DNA of 64,000 bases from a virus. The stretch lies in IMG/VR virus record IMGVR_UViG_3300046001_005260, positions 1 to 64,000 of that record; one strand, given 5' to 3'. The notes under the pieces are model-generated. The model was not told the origin of the DNA. It saw only the letters and a program-made list of their open reading frames with translations, and made no database searches. Shown here one piece after another: positions 24,801 through 31,955 of the stretch; position 1 is the first letter of the stretch, and every line of letters starts with the position of its first letter. The translations under genes and the position numbers were made by a program.

Positions 24801-26266
24801 GCTGGTTGTCTCCTTTGTTGTCTTGATCCCCAAACGTATCTCGCCCACGCTGCCGGGTTTTTGTATCCCCTGGCCTTTCCTAGCGCAATCAAATCGTCAA
24901 GCGATTGCGCCTTTGATTGCTCTGCTTTGCGTTGGCGTGACGGGTCAACGAATAATCCGCAGCACGGGCATTTTATATCCCATCGTGAGTGGATTGTTGA
25001 GCAAGCGGAGCAAGCCCGATTATGCTCGTCAATGATCCCGTCAACCATTTCAAGTGTCCCGTCACGGTGTTCAATCTCGCGCGCTTTGCGCTCATAGACA
25101 TGCCCGCACTCTGGACACTCCGGCGCGGGGTCGTGGCAGCAATAGCAGTTCGGGCATTGGCAAACCTCCACATTCTCCTCTTGCGCCTTGCGCTTGCCTT
25201 TCGGTCGTCCTTCCAATCTCCATTCGCGTTCTGCCTCTGCCAGCCCGTGCCGCGCAAGGTTGCCGACGTGGTCGAGAATGACGGAGCGAGTCTTGCCTGG
25301 CGATGGCCTAAGCACCCGCCCGATTTGTTGCAGGTGTAAGCCTAGCGACATGGTTGGGCGCAGCAGGATTGCAGCCTCAACGATTGGCAGGTCAAATCCT
25401 TCATTGATTATCTCACACGATGTCAGCACGTTTAAGCGACCGTCGCCAAGCGCCCGCACGATGTCCCGGCGAGCCTCGCGTTCCATGTTCCCGTCAATCG
25501 TCCCGGCGTGGTATCCAGCGGAAGCAAACTGGTCGGCAACGTGTTGAGCGTGCGCCACAGACGCGCAGAATGCCACAGCAGGCGCGCCGTTGCAAATCCG
25601 GCGGTAATGGTCAACAGCGTCCCCGGTAATCGTCGCGCGGTCCATGGCTGCGGCGAGTTGGTCGGCGGCAAAGTCACCACCGCGCATTTTGACGCCGGAG
25701 AAATCCGCAGCCATCGGCGGGGCAAAATAGACCGGCGGCGCAAGGTGGCCAGCACGAATCAAATCCCTCACGGCTGGACCCATTATGAGCGCGTCGAACA
25801 CTTCGCCAAGCCCTTTACCGTCTAACCGCTCCGGAGTCGCTGTGACGCCAAGCACGCGCGCCGATGGGTAAGCGGCAATCACTTTCAACCAACTGCCAGC
25901 CGTGGCGTGGTGTCCCTCGTCTGCGATGATCAAAGACGGGTTGTAATGTGCCAACCTCCGCACCAATGTTTGCACGCTGGCAACTTGGACTAGGTGTGAT
26001 CGGTCAGGCGTCCGACCAGCGGCAACCACGCCGTGAGCGACGCCGAATGCGTTGAGCGTTCGGCACGTTTGGTCAACCAACTCCTGCCGGTGAACGAGAA
26101 TCAAAACCGGGTTGCCTATCTTCGCGGCATTTTGCGCGATGTAAGCGAAAAGCACGGTCTTTCCGCTGCCGGTCGGCGCAACGAATAGCGGGCGGCGTTT
26201 CCCGCGTCGGTAAGCGTCGCGGATGTCGGACGCTCCGGCTTGCTGGTAATCGCGGAGGGTTATCAT
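24797..26266 (-). CDS. Superfamily II helicase with zinc finger, unit A (489 aa)
   Basis: Motif I PTGSGKT near residue 30, motif II IIADEGHH near residue 110, motif III VTATPERLDG near residue 137 and motif VI QQIGRVLRPSPGKTR near residue 308 define a DExH helicase of the SSL2/UvsW-like type. The C-terminus has a Cys-rich CPNC...CPECG finger. It probably acts in replication fork or recombination processing with the downstream nuclease. The ATG at 26266 was chosen for its ATGA overlap. Confidence 0.85.
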   Translation of the reverse strand: MITLRDYQQAGASDIRDAYRRGKRRPLFVAPTGSGKTVLFAYIAQNAAKIGNPVLILVHRQELVDQTCRTLNAFGVAHGVVAAGRTPDRSHLVQVASVQTLVRRLAHYNPSLIIADEGHHATAGSWLKVIAAYPSARVLGVTATPERLDGKGLGEVFDALIMGPAVRDLIRAGHLAPPVYFAPPMAADFSGVKMRGGDFAADQLAAAMDRATITGDAVDHYRRICNGAPAVAFCASVAHAQHVADQFASAGYHAGTIDGNMEREARRDIVRALGDGRLNVLTSCEIINEGFDLPIVEAAILLRPTMSLGLHLQQIGRVLRPSPGKTRSVILDHVGNLARHGLAEAEREWRLEGRPKGKRKAQEENVEVCQCPNCYCCHDPAPECPECGHVYERKAREIEHRDGTLEMVDGIIDEHNRACSACSTIHSRWDIKCPCCGLFVDPSRQRKAEQSKAQSLDDLIALGKARGYKNPAAWARYVWGSRQQRRQPA

Positions 26267-26478
26267 GGCTCGGCCCAAATGATTACGTCGTTGAAATCAG
26301 TGCAAGGAATCGAGCATTTCGACCCGTCATGCTTTGCGCCGTCCGGTGAATCGACTCCTTGACACCATAGATGCTCTCCGCAAGCGTCAAGGACTCGAAA
26401 CGATGGCCAATCGCATCCTGTGTTATATGCCTTGTCAGTCCAAAGCACGATGATTCGTTTTCCGATTAAGTGATTCAT
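26263..26478 (-). CDS. Small unknown protein with an internal paralogue, unit A (71 aa)
   Basis: MNHLIGKRIIVLWTDKAYN...WCQGVDSPDGAKHDGSKCSI is about 75% identical to the product of 36523-36744 in the same early region. The two copies sit 10 kb apart and each is preceded by a CAACC leader. A beta-rich fold is likely. Function unknown. Confidence 0.6.
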   Translation of the reverse strand: MNHLIGKRIIVLWTDKAYNTGCDWPSFRVLDACGEHLWCQGVDSPDGAKHDGSKCSIPCTDFNDVIIWAEP

Positions 26479-26666
26479 GGTTGGCGATGTCTTTTGGCTA
26501 GCTTCCGATAGGTTTCCTCAATCCTCGCGGCAGTCGCCGCCCGTGGTTGGTAGCGATGCGTTTTCCACCGCCACCATGTTGTCCGACCGACGCCGCAGAG
26601 TTTCAGGAATTCCAGCGGCTTTAGGTGTAAGCGCATGGCGTAGATGTGGATTTTGTCGGTTGTCAT
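26475..26666 (-). CDS. Cro-like helix-turn-helix protein, unit A (63 aa)
   Basis: LEFLKLCGVGRTTWWRWKTHRYQPRAATAARIEE has the spacing of a helix-turn-helix with W/R-rich recognition helix. Size and position in an early operon fit a Cro-type regulator. It is the only clear HTH candidate near the helicase genes. Target unknown. Confidence 0.55.
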   Translation of the reverse strand: MTTDKIHIYAMRLHLKPLEFLKLCGVGRTTWWRWKTHRYQPRAATAARIEETYRKLAKRHRQP

Positions 26667-26914
26667 TTCTTCAGTAGTTTTTCCGCCGCCGTGACGGCTT
26701 TGTATTGGCGCAAGCTCCCGTTCTCCGTGCGCCATTTATCGCGGGTCGCGGCGACGAGTTCGGCGAGTGCTTCGATTAGCAAATCAGCATCACGGCAAAG
26801 CGTTGTAATCGCCTCACCTATCCTACTCGCCGTGTGCTTTGGTGGCTCCATTCCTTGCGATTTCCTCCAAGCGTTATGGTCGAGCAGGATGTCGATTGCT
26901 TTGGTGGTTTTCAT
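26663..26914 (-). CDS. Small unknown early protein, unit A (83 aa)
   Basis: A helical protein (HTASRIGEAITTLCRDADLLIEALAELVAATRDKW). It overlaps both neighbours by 4 bp. No motif recognised. Confidence 0.5.
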   Translation of the reverse strand: MKTTKAIDILLDHNAWRKSQGMEPPKHTASRIGEAITTLCRDADLLIEALAELVAATRDKWRTENGSLRQYKAVTAAEKLLKK

Positions 26915-27162
26915 GGCTTGCAGTTCTTCAGGGTGGTTTCAACGTCGTCGAGCATCCGGCAGCGTCCGCATACGTTTTCCGATTCAGGTCGGAAATCGCA
27001 TAGGCATTGGCCGCATTGCAAATAATCCCGCACGGATTCAAGGGTTGCCAGGCAGTCGCCAAGGTCGGATTCAAGGCGTCTTGCAAATTCTGACCCGACA
27101 ACCTCAATGAATGTAATCGGCTCCGGATACGCTGCCGCGTCAGTCCTTGGCGTCTTGCTCAT
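26911..27162 (-). CDS. Zinc-ribbon early protein shared by both units, unit A copy (83 aa)
   Basis: The C-terminal pattern LESVRDYLQCGQCLC...CGRCRMLDDVETT is also in unit B 60689-60934, giving four conserved Cys and a fixed C-terminal NCKP. The start at 27162 has an AAGGAGG SD sequence and a GCC context. Probably a small zinc-binding protein; function unknown. Confidence 0.6.
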   Translation of the reverse strand: MSKTPRTDAAAYPEPITFIEVVGSEFARRLESDLGDCLATLESVRDYLQCGQCLCDFRPESENVCGRCRMLDDVETTLKNCKP

Positions 27163-27314
27163 GGCTTCTTTTCCTCCTTGGCTCGGCATTTGTGGCAGCA
27201 ATATGTCCACATGATATTTGCAAACCTATCAAGCTTAACAAGCTTGATGCTTGTTCGGTTCTGGTTGTTGATAGCGCAGCCGCAGAAATAGCAGAGTTTC
27301 TTTCCCTTGCTCAT
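27159..27314 (-). CDS. 51-residue zinc-ribbon protein, unit A
   Basis: ATG at 27314 to TGA at 27159-27161. Two Cys clusters (CYFCGC and CCHKC) suggest one zinc site. It fills the gap between two coupled genes with ATGA overlaps on both sides, so it is part of the operon. Function unknown. Confidence 0.6.
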   Translation of the reverse strand: MSKGKKLCYFCGCAINNQNRTSIKLVKLDRFANIMWTYCCHKCRAKEEKKP

Positions 27315-27514
27315 ATCACCGCCTTTCTAACCGTCTTCTCCTTGTTGAATCGCTCCCAGCGTCCGATAGCAGCTTGCGCGTCTTGCGGGGTCTCGGCCCG
27401 AAAGCATTTGAGGCTCCCGTGCCGGGTTGGATCGCCAGGCGCAACGATGGCTTGTAAGTGAAGCTTCCCGACTGATGAAATCGGCTTGCCGTTGATGGTT
27501 GTTGGTTCGTTCAT
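27311..27514 (-). CDS. Small early protein shared by both units, unit A copy (67 aa)
   Basis: MNEPTTINGKPISSVGKLHL... and C-terminal VRKAVI resemble unit B 61185-61391 (PTILNGQTL; LVRKAVL). The spacing suggests a compact alpha/beta fold. Function unknown, but retention in both early regions suggests a core role. Confidence 0.55.
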   Translation of the reverse strand: MNEPTTINGKPISSVGKLHLQAIVAPGDPTRHGSLKCFRAETPQDAQAAIGRWERFNKEKTVRKAVI

Positions 27515-27732
27515 AATTCGTTCCACATTCTGAGGTTGGTTATTTTGGCAATAGCGAACAGCGCGTCATCCTCGGTAATGCCCTTGGCGGAGTAATCGCC
27601 ACGGGTTGCCGTCCACGCCATGCCTTGAGAGCTTACGCGCATTTCGGTGGTAATGCCGTTTGCTTCAATCCACCGCAGCCTAGGCGACTTCATGGCTGGG
27701 ATTCCGGCGAATAGGTCGGGTTGGTCGGTCAC
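27511..27732 (-). CDS. Small unknown early protein, unit A (73 aa)
   Basis: The GTG at 27732 overlaps the upstream stop (GTGA) and gives a natural start VTDQPDLFAGIPAM; a longer frame to 27765 exists. QPDLFAG is a common N-terminal pattern in small phage proteins. Function unknown. Confidence 0.5.
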   Translation of the reverse strand: MTDQPDLFAGIPAMKSPRLRWIEANGITTEMRVSSQGMAWTATRGDYSAKGITEDDALFAIAKITNLRMWNEL

Positions 27733-27995
27733 TGTAGCTTGTATCCTTTCTTTTCTGGTATCCATCCGTCGTCAAGCTGGCGAACTATGATTTCCGCCTG
27801 TTCAAATGCCGTTTGGCGCTGGTCGGTTCTGGCGGTCAATCGCATAAACGACTTTCCTTTTTTGAGTCCTCTTTTGGCTTTGTTCTCCCATCGGAAAAAT
27901 GAGATTGAGAATGTGCCAAAATGGCAGTTGTTTTCTTTCGGATCGCACGCGGATTGATATCCGTGCTGTCCTGCTTGTGTTGGTTTGCTTGTCAT
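27729..27995 (-). CDS. Small basic early protein, unit A (88 aa)
   Basis: MTSKPTQAGQHGYQSACD... includes a basic patch NKAKRGLKKGKSFMR and a C-terminal helix with GWIPEKKGYKLQ. It is the first gene after the hairpin at 28017-28077, with an A/C-rich leader (CAACCTAACGAAACA). Possibly nucleic-acid binding. Confidence 0.5.
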   Translation of the reverse strand: MTSKPTQAGQHGYQSACDPKENNCHFGTFSISFFRWENKAKRGLKKGKSFMRLTARTDQRQTAFEQAEIIVRQLDDGWIPEKKGYKLQ

Positions 27996-28016
27996 TGTTT
28001 CGTTAGGTTGAGTAAT

Positions 28017-28077
28017 ACCGCGCCCCGCCGGACTGTCCACCGTTTTGCCACTCGGCAACCCGGCTGCGGGGCGCGGT
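28017..28077 (-). other. 12-bp perfect inverted repeat with inner stem
   Basis: ACCGCGCCCCGC at 28017-28028 is matched exactly by GCGGGGCGCGGT at 28066-28077. The 37-nt loop has an inner TTGCC/GGCAA stem. No U-run follows on either strand, so it is not a standard terminator. It could be a regulatory RNA structure or protein site between two early genes. Confidence 0.55.
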
Positions 28078-28090
28078 TCCGTTACGGGGA

Positions 28091-28243
28091 TTATATCATG
28101 CCGCTAATGAGGATTGCGGCCAGGATTGTGGCAGCAGCTAACAGCGCCCGCTCTAGCCTGTTGGCGTGGATGGCTCTCAGCCGTTCTTCGTGTGTCTCCA
28201 GCGTCATCAGGCGCGCGGCTAGTTGGTGGTATGGGTCGGTCAT
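28091..28243 (-). CDS. 50-residue membrane-anchored protein, unit A
   Basis: MTDPYHQLAARLMTLETHEE forms a cytoplasmic helix, and the last 20 residues (LLAAATILAAILISGMI) form one membrane span. The start at 28243 has a CAACC leader. Function unknown; superinfection or host-takeover roles are possible for such early peptides. Confidence 0.5.
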   Translation of the reverse strand: MTDPYHQLAARLMTLETHEERLRAIHANRLERALLAAATILAAILISGMI

Positions 28244-28287
28244 GGTTGGGGTGATTTGCCGGGGATTGAACCCGGCTGGCTTATTGG

Positions 28288-28494
28288 TTAGGCGGCTGCG
28301 ATGGTGGCGTATTGAAAGTTCCAGAAGTCGTATCCTTCGATTGACCGGCCCCATGAGATGCCTTTCAGTATTGCTGTCCGCGCGTCTTTGCATGGCTCAT
28401 TGAGCATTTGAGGGTTGGTCATTTCGGCAGCTCTGATTGCCTTTTTTGCAAGTTCTGGTGGGAGGGTTTCGAGTAGTTCGCGGATTGTTTTCAT
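28288..28494 (-). CDS. Small unknown early protein, unit A (68 aa)
   Basis: MKTIRELLETLPPELAKKAIRAAEM... with an aromatic C-terminal part (YDFWNFQYAT). The leader has CTAACCAACCAAGACA directly before the ATG. It is the first gene downstream of the promoter-like site at 28533-28561. Confidence 0.55.
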   Translation of the reverse strand: MKTIRELLETLPPELAKKAIRAAEMTNPQMLNEPCKDARTAILKGISWGRSIEGYDFWNFQYATIAAA

Positions 28495-28532
28495 TGTCTT
28501 GGTTGGTTAGTCGCTCGCGGCGACAGGGGGAA

Positions 28533-28561
28533 ATTATCAAAATGTTTCACTTGTGCAACAA
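28533..28561 (-). promoter_or_regulatory. Sigma70-like promoter candidate in an AT-rich gap
   Basis: TTGTTG, 17 bp, GATAAT on the minus strand. It lies in a 163-bp AT-rich gap between the methyltransferase stop and the gene starting at 28494. The gap has no ORF. Confidence 0.45.
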
Positions 28562-28657
28562 AAATATGCTAACTGATGCGATATTTTTTTCTTGGTTGCG
28601 CAAACCGCTTGCAATTCAATCGTTTATGGTTGTTTCTAACTTTTCAACTTGTGACAA

Positions 28658-29629
28658 TCAGCGTAATGCGGAATCGGTTATCGCTGCTTGGATGAATTGC
28701 GCGGCGACTTGCGGCACGATTGCATTGCCGTAGCCCCGCAAGAGTCCCACGCGACCGGGAAACCCATCAGCCAGCGGGAATGTCCCGCTCTCAACACGCC
28801 TCGCTTTTCCGTCTGTGCATAGGAGGATGTCGAAGGAATCCCAAGCGTTGCCTCGCAGTTCAACGGTAGCGAGTTCCTGTGGAATTGTGACGGGCCCGCA
28901 TTGTTCGCCGAGTCCTGCACCGTTGGTGTTGCCCACCCCACAAGGTCCGGCACATTCTGCGGCGTCATGCGTGGTCGGGCCCCTCCGTGATCTTTCCCGC
29001 GATTGGTCGAGTTGTTGGGCCCCTCGCTCGCCTGCGGCGTCGGCCACCCCGCTAGCTGTGCTGCTGTTTGCAGCGAGTCGCCGCCCTGTCTCGTTTCCGT
29101 CCAGCTTGCACCAGTCCCCTCGCTCGCCTGCGGCGTCGGCCACCCAGTAGAGTCTTTGGCGGATGTGGGGCGCGCCGACGCCCGCAGCGCACAGATCGGC
29201 ACCCGCCGCGGCATATCCCATTGTTTCCAAGTTAGCGAATACTCCAGCGAGCCATTTACGTCCACCAGCGCTCGCAACCTGCTCTCCAAAGACGACTGAA
29301 GGGCTGCACCGATTGATGAGGCGACGGAACGCTGGCCATAGATGACGCGGATCATTTCGGCCCAACTGCTTCCCGGCGTGGCTGAATGGTTGGCACGGGC
29401 AGGAGCCTGTCCAAACGGGACGATCTTCGGGCCATCCCGCCAGTTGAAGAGCGAGAGGCCATCCGCCGATCCCGGCGAAGAAGTGGCATTGAGTGTATTC
29501 GGTGAGTTCATTAGGTTCAATTTGTGTGATGGATCGTTCATCGACCACGCCGGGAGGAATCAGGCCGGCGGCGATTAGTTCGCGCAGCCATGCTGCGGCT
29601 TTCGGGTCAAATTCGTTGTAAAAGTTCAT
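28658..29629 (-). CDS. C5-cytosine DNA methyltransferase, unit A (323 aa)
   Basis: Motif I FFAGIGGWPLAL near residue 51, motif IV GSCPCQPFS near residue 75 (catalytic Cys), motif VI-like VVFGEQV near residue 111 (GEQ instead of ENV), motif VIII RQRLYWVADA near residue 155, and motif IX/X GLLRGYGNAIVPQVAAQF near residue 300. The target-recognition region holds a repeated VADAAGERG block encoded by a 30-bp direct repeat. It probably protects phage DNA from restriction. No cognate restriction enzyme is adjacent. Confidence 0.85.
   Translation of the reverse strand: MNFYNEFDPKAAAWLRELIAAGLIPPGVVDERSITQIEPNELTEYTQCHFFAGIGGWPLALQLAGWPEDRPVWTGSCPCQPFSHAGKQLGRNDPRHLWPAFRRLINRCSPSVVFGEQVASAGGRKWLAGVFANLETMGYAAAGADLCAAGVGAPHIRQRLYWVADAAGERGDWCKLDGNETGRRLAANSSTASGVADAAGERGAQQLDQSRERSRRGPTTHDAAECAGPCGVGNTNGAGLGEQCGPVTIPQELATVELRGNAWDSFDILLCTDGKARRVESGTFPLADGFPGRVGLLRGYGNAIVPQVAAQFIQAAITDSALR
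28678..29541 (-). CDS. Large overlapping frame inside the methyltransferase gene (287 aa)
   Basis: A 287-codon frame lies within the methyltransferase gene in another minus-strand register. It begins MNDPSHKLNLMNSPN and contains SLTWKQWDMP, two GWPTPQASEG blocks and WLMGFPVAWDSCGA. I recall very similar proteins (GWPTP repeats, WLMGFP ending) from other phages, always with C5-methyltransferases. It may be a second product or a by-product of a conserved methyltransferase sequence. Expression is unproven. Confidence 0.35.
   Translation of the reverse strand: MNDPSHKLNLMNSPNTLNATSSPGSADGLSLFNWRDGPKIVPFGQAPARANHSATPGSSWAEMIRVIYGQRSVASSIGAALQSSLESRLRALVDVNGSLEYSLTWKQWDMPRRVPICALRASARPTSAKDSTGWPTPQASEGTGASWTETRQGGDSLQTAAQLAGWPTPQASEGPNNSTNRGKDHGGARPRMTPQNVPDLVGWATPTVQDSANNAGPSQFHRNSLPLNCEATLGIPSTSSYAQTEKRGVLRAGHSRWLMGFPVAWDSCGATAMQSCRKSPRNSSKQR
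29020..29145. repeat. 30-bp direct repeat in the methyltransferase target-recognition region
   Basis: Identical 30-bp copies occupy 29020-29049 and 29116-29145. They are 96 bp apart, a multiple of three, so both reading frames keep their register. Recombination between them would delete 32 codons cleanly. Confidence 0.8.
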
Positions 29630-29868
29630 TTATCAGGATTCCTCCGGTAAAACCTAGTATTGTATCCGTTGCCGGGTTTCTGCGTTCTAACGTCCACGCC
29701 TTTAAGCAACCAATCCGCGTGCCTGTCCTCGACGTTCTTGCGGCTTAGCCATTTCTCGCCGTAGATGTTTGAGACGAGGTATTTGCCCTCCACGGGGTCA
29801 AATCGGATGATGGTGTTTTCGTAAAACCGCGTGCCGTCCGGTAGCGGTGTGTTGTCGAATATGCTCAT
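29626..29868 (-). CDS. Small unknown early protein, unit A (80 aa)
   Basis: MSIFDNTPLPDGTRFYENT... is a beta-rich sequence with many aromatics and a basic end (RFYRRNPDK). It overlaps the methyltransferase start by 4 bp, so it is translated in the same operon. Function unknown. Confidence 0.5.
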   Translation of the reverse strand: MSIFDNTPLPDGTRFYENTIIRFDPVEGKYLVSNIYGEKWLSRKNVEDRHADWLLKGVDVRTQKPGNGYNTRFYRRNPDK

Positions 29869-30071
29869 GGCTTTTCTTGTCCTATCGGTCTTCCGAAAAT
29901 GTCAGTTATGGTTCCGTCAGCGTGCCAAACCTTGCCTTTTTCGACAATGACTTTCCCTCCGTAAACGGAAAACGATTGAAATACTACATGGCCTCTTTCG
30001 CTTTCCGTGGTTGACCCGATGACTCGGTATTCTCGCCCACCGATGGTTTTGATTTTCGATTTGTAACTCAT
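29865..30071 (-). CDS. Small unknown early protein, unit A (68 aa)
   Basis: A short beta-rich protein (GGREYRVIGSTTESERGHVVFQSF; KVWHADGTITDIFGRP). It overlaps both neighbours by 4 bp. No family recognised. Confidence 0.5.
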   Translation of the reverse strand: MSYKSKIKTIGGREYRVIGSTTESERGHVVFQSFSVYGGKVIVEKGKVWHADGTITDIFGRPIGQEKP

Positions 30072-30433
30072 GACTTCGTTAGTTTCGCAATCAGCGTTCT
30101 CAGTCTCGATTCAATCTCTCCGGCAGCGGCAACACCCTCCGGCGTAATAACCCACTTCCGAAACCCTGGGAATTTAATCGCCCGCGCAAGTCCCCGGCCT
30201 ACAAGTCCGTCCATCGTTGAGGGTGAGATTTGATACCCGGTGGATTTTCGGACCTCGCACAATTTAACCGGCCCGGTGTAACGTGCCTGCCCTAACAGCG
30301 CGATAGTCGCCACGATTGGCAGGTCAGTGGTTTTTCGCGTGCGGATCTCGAGCTTGGTGCCGAGTTCGTCGCATGGGAGCGTTCGTATGTATTTCAGGAA
30401 CTCCAACGGGGTGATTATGGGGGTGGCGGTCAT
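30068..30433 (-). CDS. Winged-helix-like protein shared by both units, unit A copy (121 aa)
   Basis: The core PIVATIALLGQARYTGPVKLCEVRKSTGYQISPSTMDGLVGRGLARAI has the helix-helix-wing pattern of MarR-type winged helices; EGVAAAGEIESRLRTLI follows. Unit B 59861-60229 matches along its whole length. A GGGAGG SD sequence precedes the ATG. A transcription regulator role is inferred. Confidence 0.6.
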   Translation of the reverse strand: MTATPIITPLEFLKYIRTLPCDELGTKLEIRTRKTTDLPIVATIALLGQARYTGPVKLCEVRKSTGYQISPSTMDGLVGRGLARAIKFPGFRKWVITPEGVAAAGEIESRLRTLIAKLTKS

Positions 30434-30735
30434 TTGGATTCCTCCCACAGGTTTAGCGCTTTCAAGAATGCCTCGGCGCGTTGGGCGGCGGTTGCAAATA
30501 TCCACCGTTGCGACATCGGCACGACCTTATCAAGCGATGCCTCGTAAGCGTGAAACTTCGGATCATTTGCTAGCGTCATCTCCGCCTCGTGCATCGCGTT
30601 TAGGTCGTTTAGGTAGTCGGGGGGATCGTTCCACGCGCCTCCTTGCGGAGCAATCCATTGACTCATTCTGTGATCGTTCCGTCTTTTCCACCCGCACGCT
30701 TGCGCAATCGCGATTCGTTGTTGCTCAGGGTTCAT
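30430..30735 (-). CDS. Early protein of a common phage type, unit A (101 aa)
   Basis: MNPEQQRIAIAQACGWKRRN...PPDYLNDLNAMHEAEMTL...ATAAQRAEAFLKALNLW has the pattern of a small alpha/beta protein widespread in phages and of unknown function. A GAGGAGG SD sequence precedes the neighbouring upstream gene's junction. Reliable as a gene; role unknown. Confidence 0.6.
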   Translation of the reverse strand: MNPEQQRIAIAQACGWKRRNDHRMSQWIAPQGGAWNDPPDYLNDLNAMHEAEMTLANDPKFHAYEASLDKVVPMSQRWIFATAAQRAEAFLKALNLWEESK

Positions 30736-30995
30736 TCTTCGTCCTCCTCGATCAGTGAGCGCAAATACAGCGTGTGATATTCCTCAGCGCTAGCAAACCG
30801 GAGCCATGCGTTAAACGCGCAGTATGCCGCCATGATTCCGCACCAAATAGCGGTCTTAGGAAACCCATACATGACGGCGCAAACACAGGTAGCGATTGCA
30901 GCGATGCAAAGCGATGTTTGCAGGATGGCCCCAAAACACGCGGAACGCCATTGGATGCGGTAATACTCGTTTGTGGGGATTCGTCGGGTGTTCAT
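30732..30995 (-). CDS. Two-span membrane protein, unit A (87 aa)
   Basis: Hydrophobic segments near residues 20-45 and 48-62 (LCIAAIATCVCAVMYGF; AIWCGIMAAYCAF), with an acidic C-terminus ending EEDEE. An early membrane protein could act in exclusion of other phages. Function unknown. Confidence 0.5.
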   Translation of the reverse strand: MNTRRIPTNEYYRIQWRSACFGAILQTSLCIAAIATCVCAVMYGFPKTAIWCGIMAAYCAFNAWLRFASAEEYHTLYLRSLIEEDEE

Positions 30996-31198
30996 TTTCT
31001 GAGTTGCTTGTGTTCTTCAATTGTCATCGTTCCGGAGATTCCGGCTTTCTTTCCGTAGTATCGCGATTGGATTTCAGCATCGCGGCAGCATTCGCCGCAC
31101 GGCAGGCAGACAAGCCCGCCAGCAATAAGCGACATGGCTTTCGGTTCGCCTTCGATTTGTTCTACGCACAAGGCGCAAGGGGTGGCGATGTTGTTCAT
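30992..31198 (-). CDS. Cys-rich zinc-binding protein, unit A (68 aa)
   Basis: CALC near the N-terminus and CLPCGECC in the middle suggest a zinc site. It overlaps both neighbours by 4 bp. Function unknown. Confidence 0.5.
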   Translation of the reverse strand: MNNIATPCALCVEQIEGEPKAMSLIAGGLVCLPCGECCRDAEIQSRYYGKKAGISGTMTIEEHKQLRK

Positions 31199-31479
31199 GG
31201 TTTGCAGTTGGTTAGGATGTTACCAACGATTTTCTGCCCGGCGACGCTGCGAGAAACAACCCGCTCGCCGTCTTCCGTGAACTGGATGCGAATAAGCTTC
31301 TTTGCTTTGAGTGCCTGGAGCCTCCCGTTTAGCGTCTGCAAGGCGATTCCAGCCGTTGCGGCGAGTCGCTGGGTGGTTTGCTCCCGGTCGCATAAAAAAA
31401 GGAGAGACGCCTCTTTCAGGCCCATCTTGTGCGAGTTGGCGAGGCGGGTTAGCGCGTCGATGAATTGTTGTTTTGTCAT
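31195..31479 (-). CDS. MarR-like winged-helix regulator candidate, unit A (94 aa)
   Basis: KEASLLFLCDREQTTQRLAATAGIALQTLNGRLQALKAKKLIRIQFTEDGERVVSRS is a good match to the helix-turn-helix and wing of MarR-type regulators. It lies directly downstream of the 159-aa gene. It could regulate the early operon. No second domain. Confidence 0.65.
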   Translation of the reverse strand: MTKQQFIDALTRLANSHKMGLKEASLLFLCDREQTTQRLAATAGIALQTLNGRLQALKAKKLIRIQFTEDGERVVSRSVAGQKIVGNILTNCKP

Positions 31480-31955
31480 TGGATTTCAAAGGTGAATTTT
31501 TCCATTGCCGCGATGATTTCGCTTGCCTCATTGAGAGCGGTCCACTTGCGGCGGAACGTCTCAACATCGGACTTGCACTTCCGGAGGACTTGCGCCCGGT
31601 AATGCTCGCTTGTCATGGCGTTATGAGTGCTGACATAGATTCCCCGCGTGCCTGCGTCTGGATCTTCATCAGCGCATTCCCGGCGCTCTGGCGTGACGTT
31701 GACGAATGCCCGAACCTGCACGGTTTTTTCATCCGCAGTTTGGTAAGTTACCTTGATTCTGCGAATGAGGCAGGCGGCTTGAACGAGTCGGTATTGAGCG
31801 GCAGCTTTCGAGTTGTCCCACTGGAAAAAGCGGTGCAGCGGAGAGGTTTTCGCCTTTGCCGCTTCCAGCACGATTTCCGGCGTGAGTTGCCCGTGTTTTT
31901 CTGCGAGTTCGCGGATTGCGTCTGATGCTTTCGGTTTGTTTTCTATGTCAGTCAT
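31476..31955 (-). CDS. Early protein of unknown function, unit A (159 aa)
   Basis: The N-terminal half (HGQLTPEIVLEAAKAKTSPLHRFFQWDNSKAAAQYRLVQAA) has a pattern common in phage proteins next to the 210-aa family found here at 32200. The start at 31955 overlaps the end of the repeat-array frame (ATGA). Long leader with pentamer repeats (array 1). Role unknown, perhaps DNA metabolism given its partners. Confidence 0.6.
   Translation of the reverse strand: MTDIENKPKASDAIRELAEKHGQLTPEIVLEAAKAKTSPLHRFFQWDNSKAAAQYRLVQAACLIRRIKVTYQTADEKTVQVRAFVNVTPERRECADEDPDAGTRGIYVSTHNAMTSEHYRAQVLRKCKSDVETFRRKWTALNEASEIIAAMEKFTFEIQ

Noticed and set aside
28041-28060. tRNA-like D-arm sequence in the hairpin loop
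   Set aside because: Short resemblance only (GCCGAGTGG on the minus strand); no anticodon or T-arm, and the outer stem is 12 bp, so it is not a tRNA.
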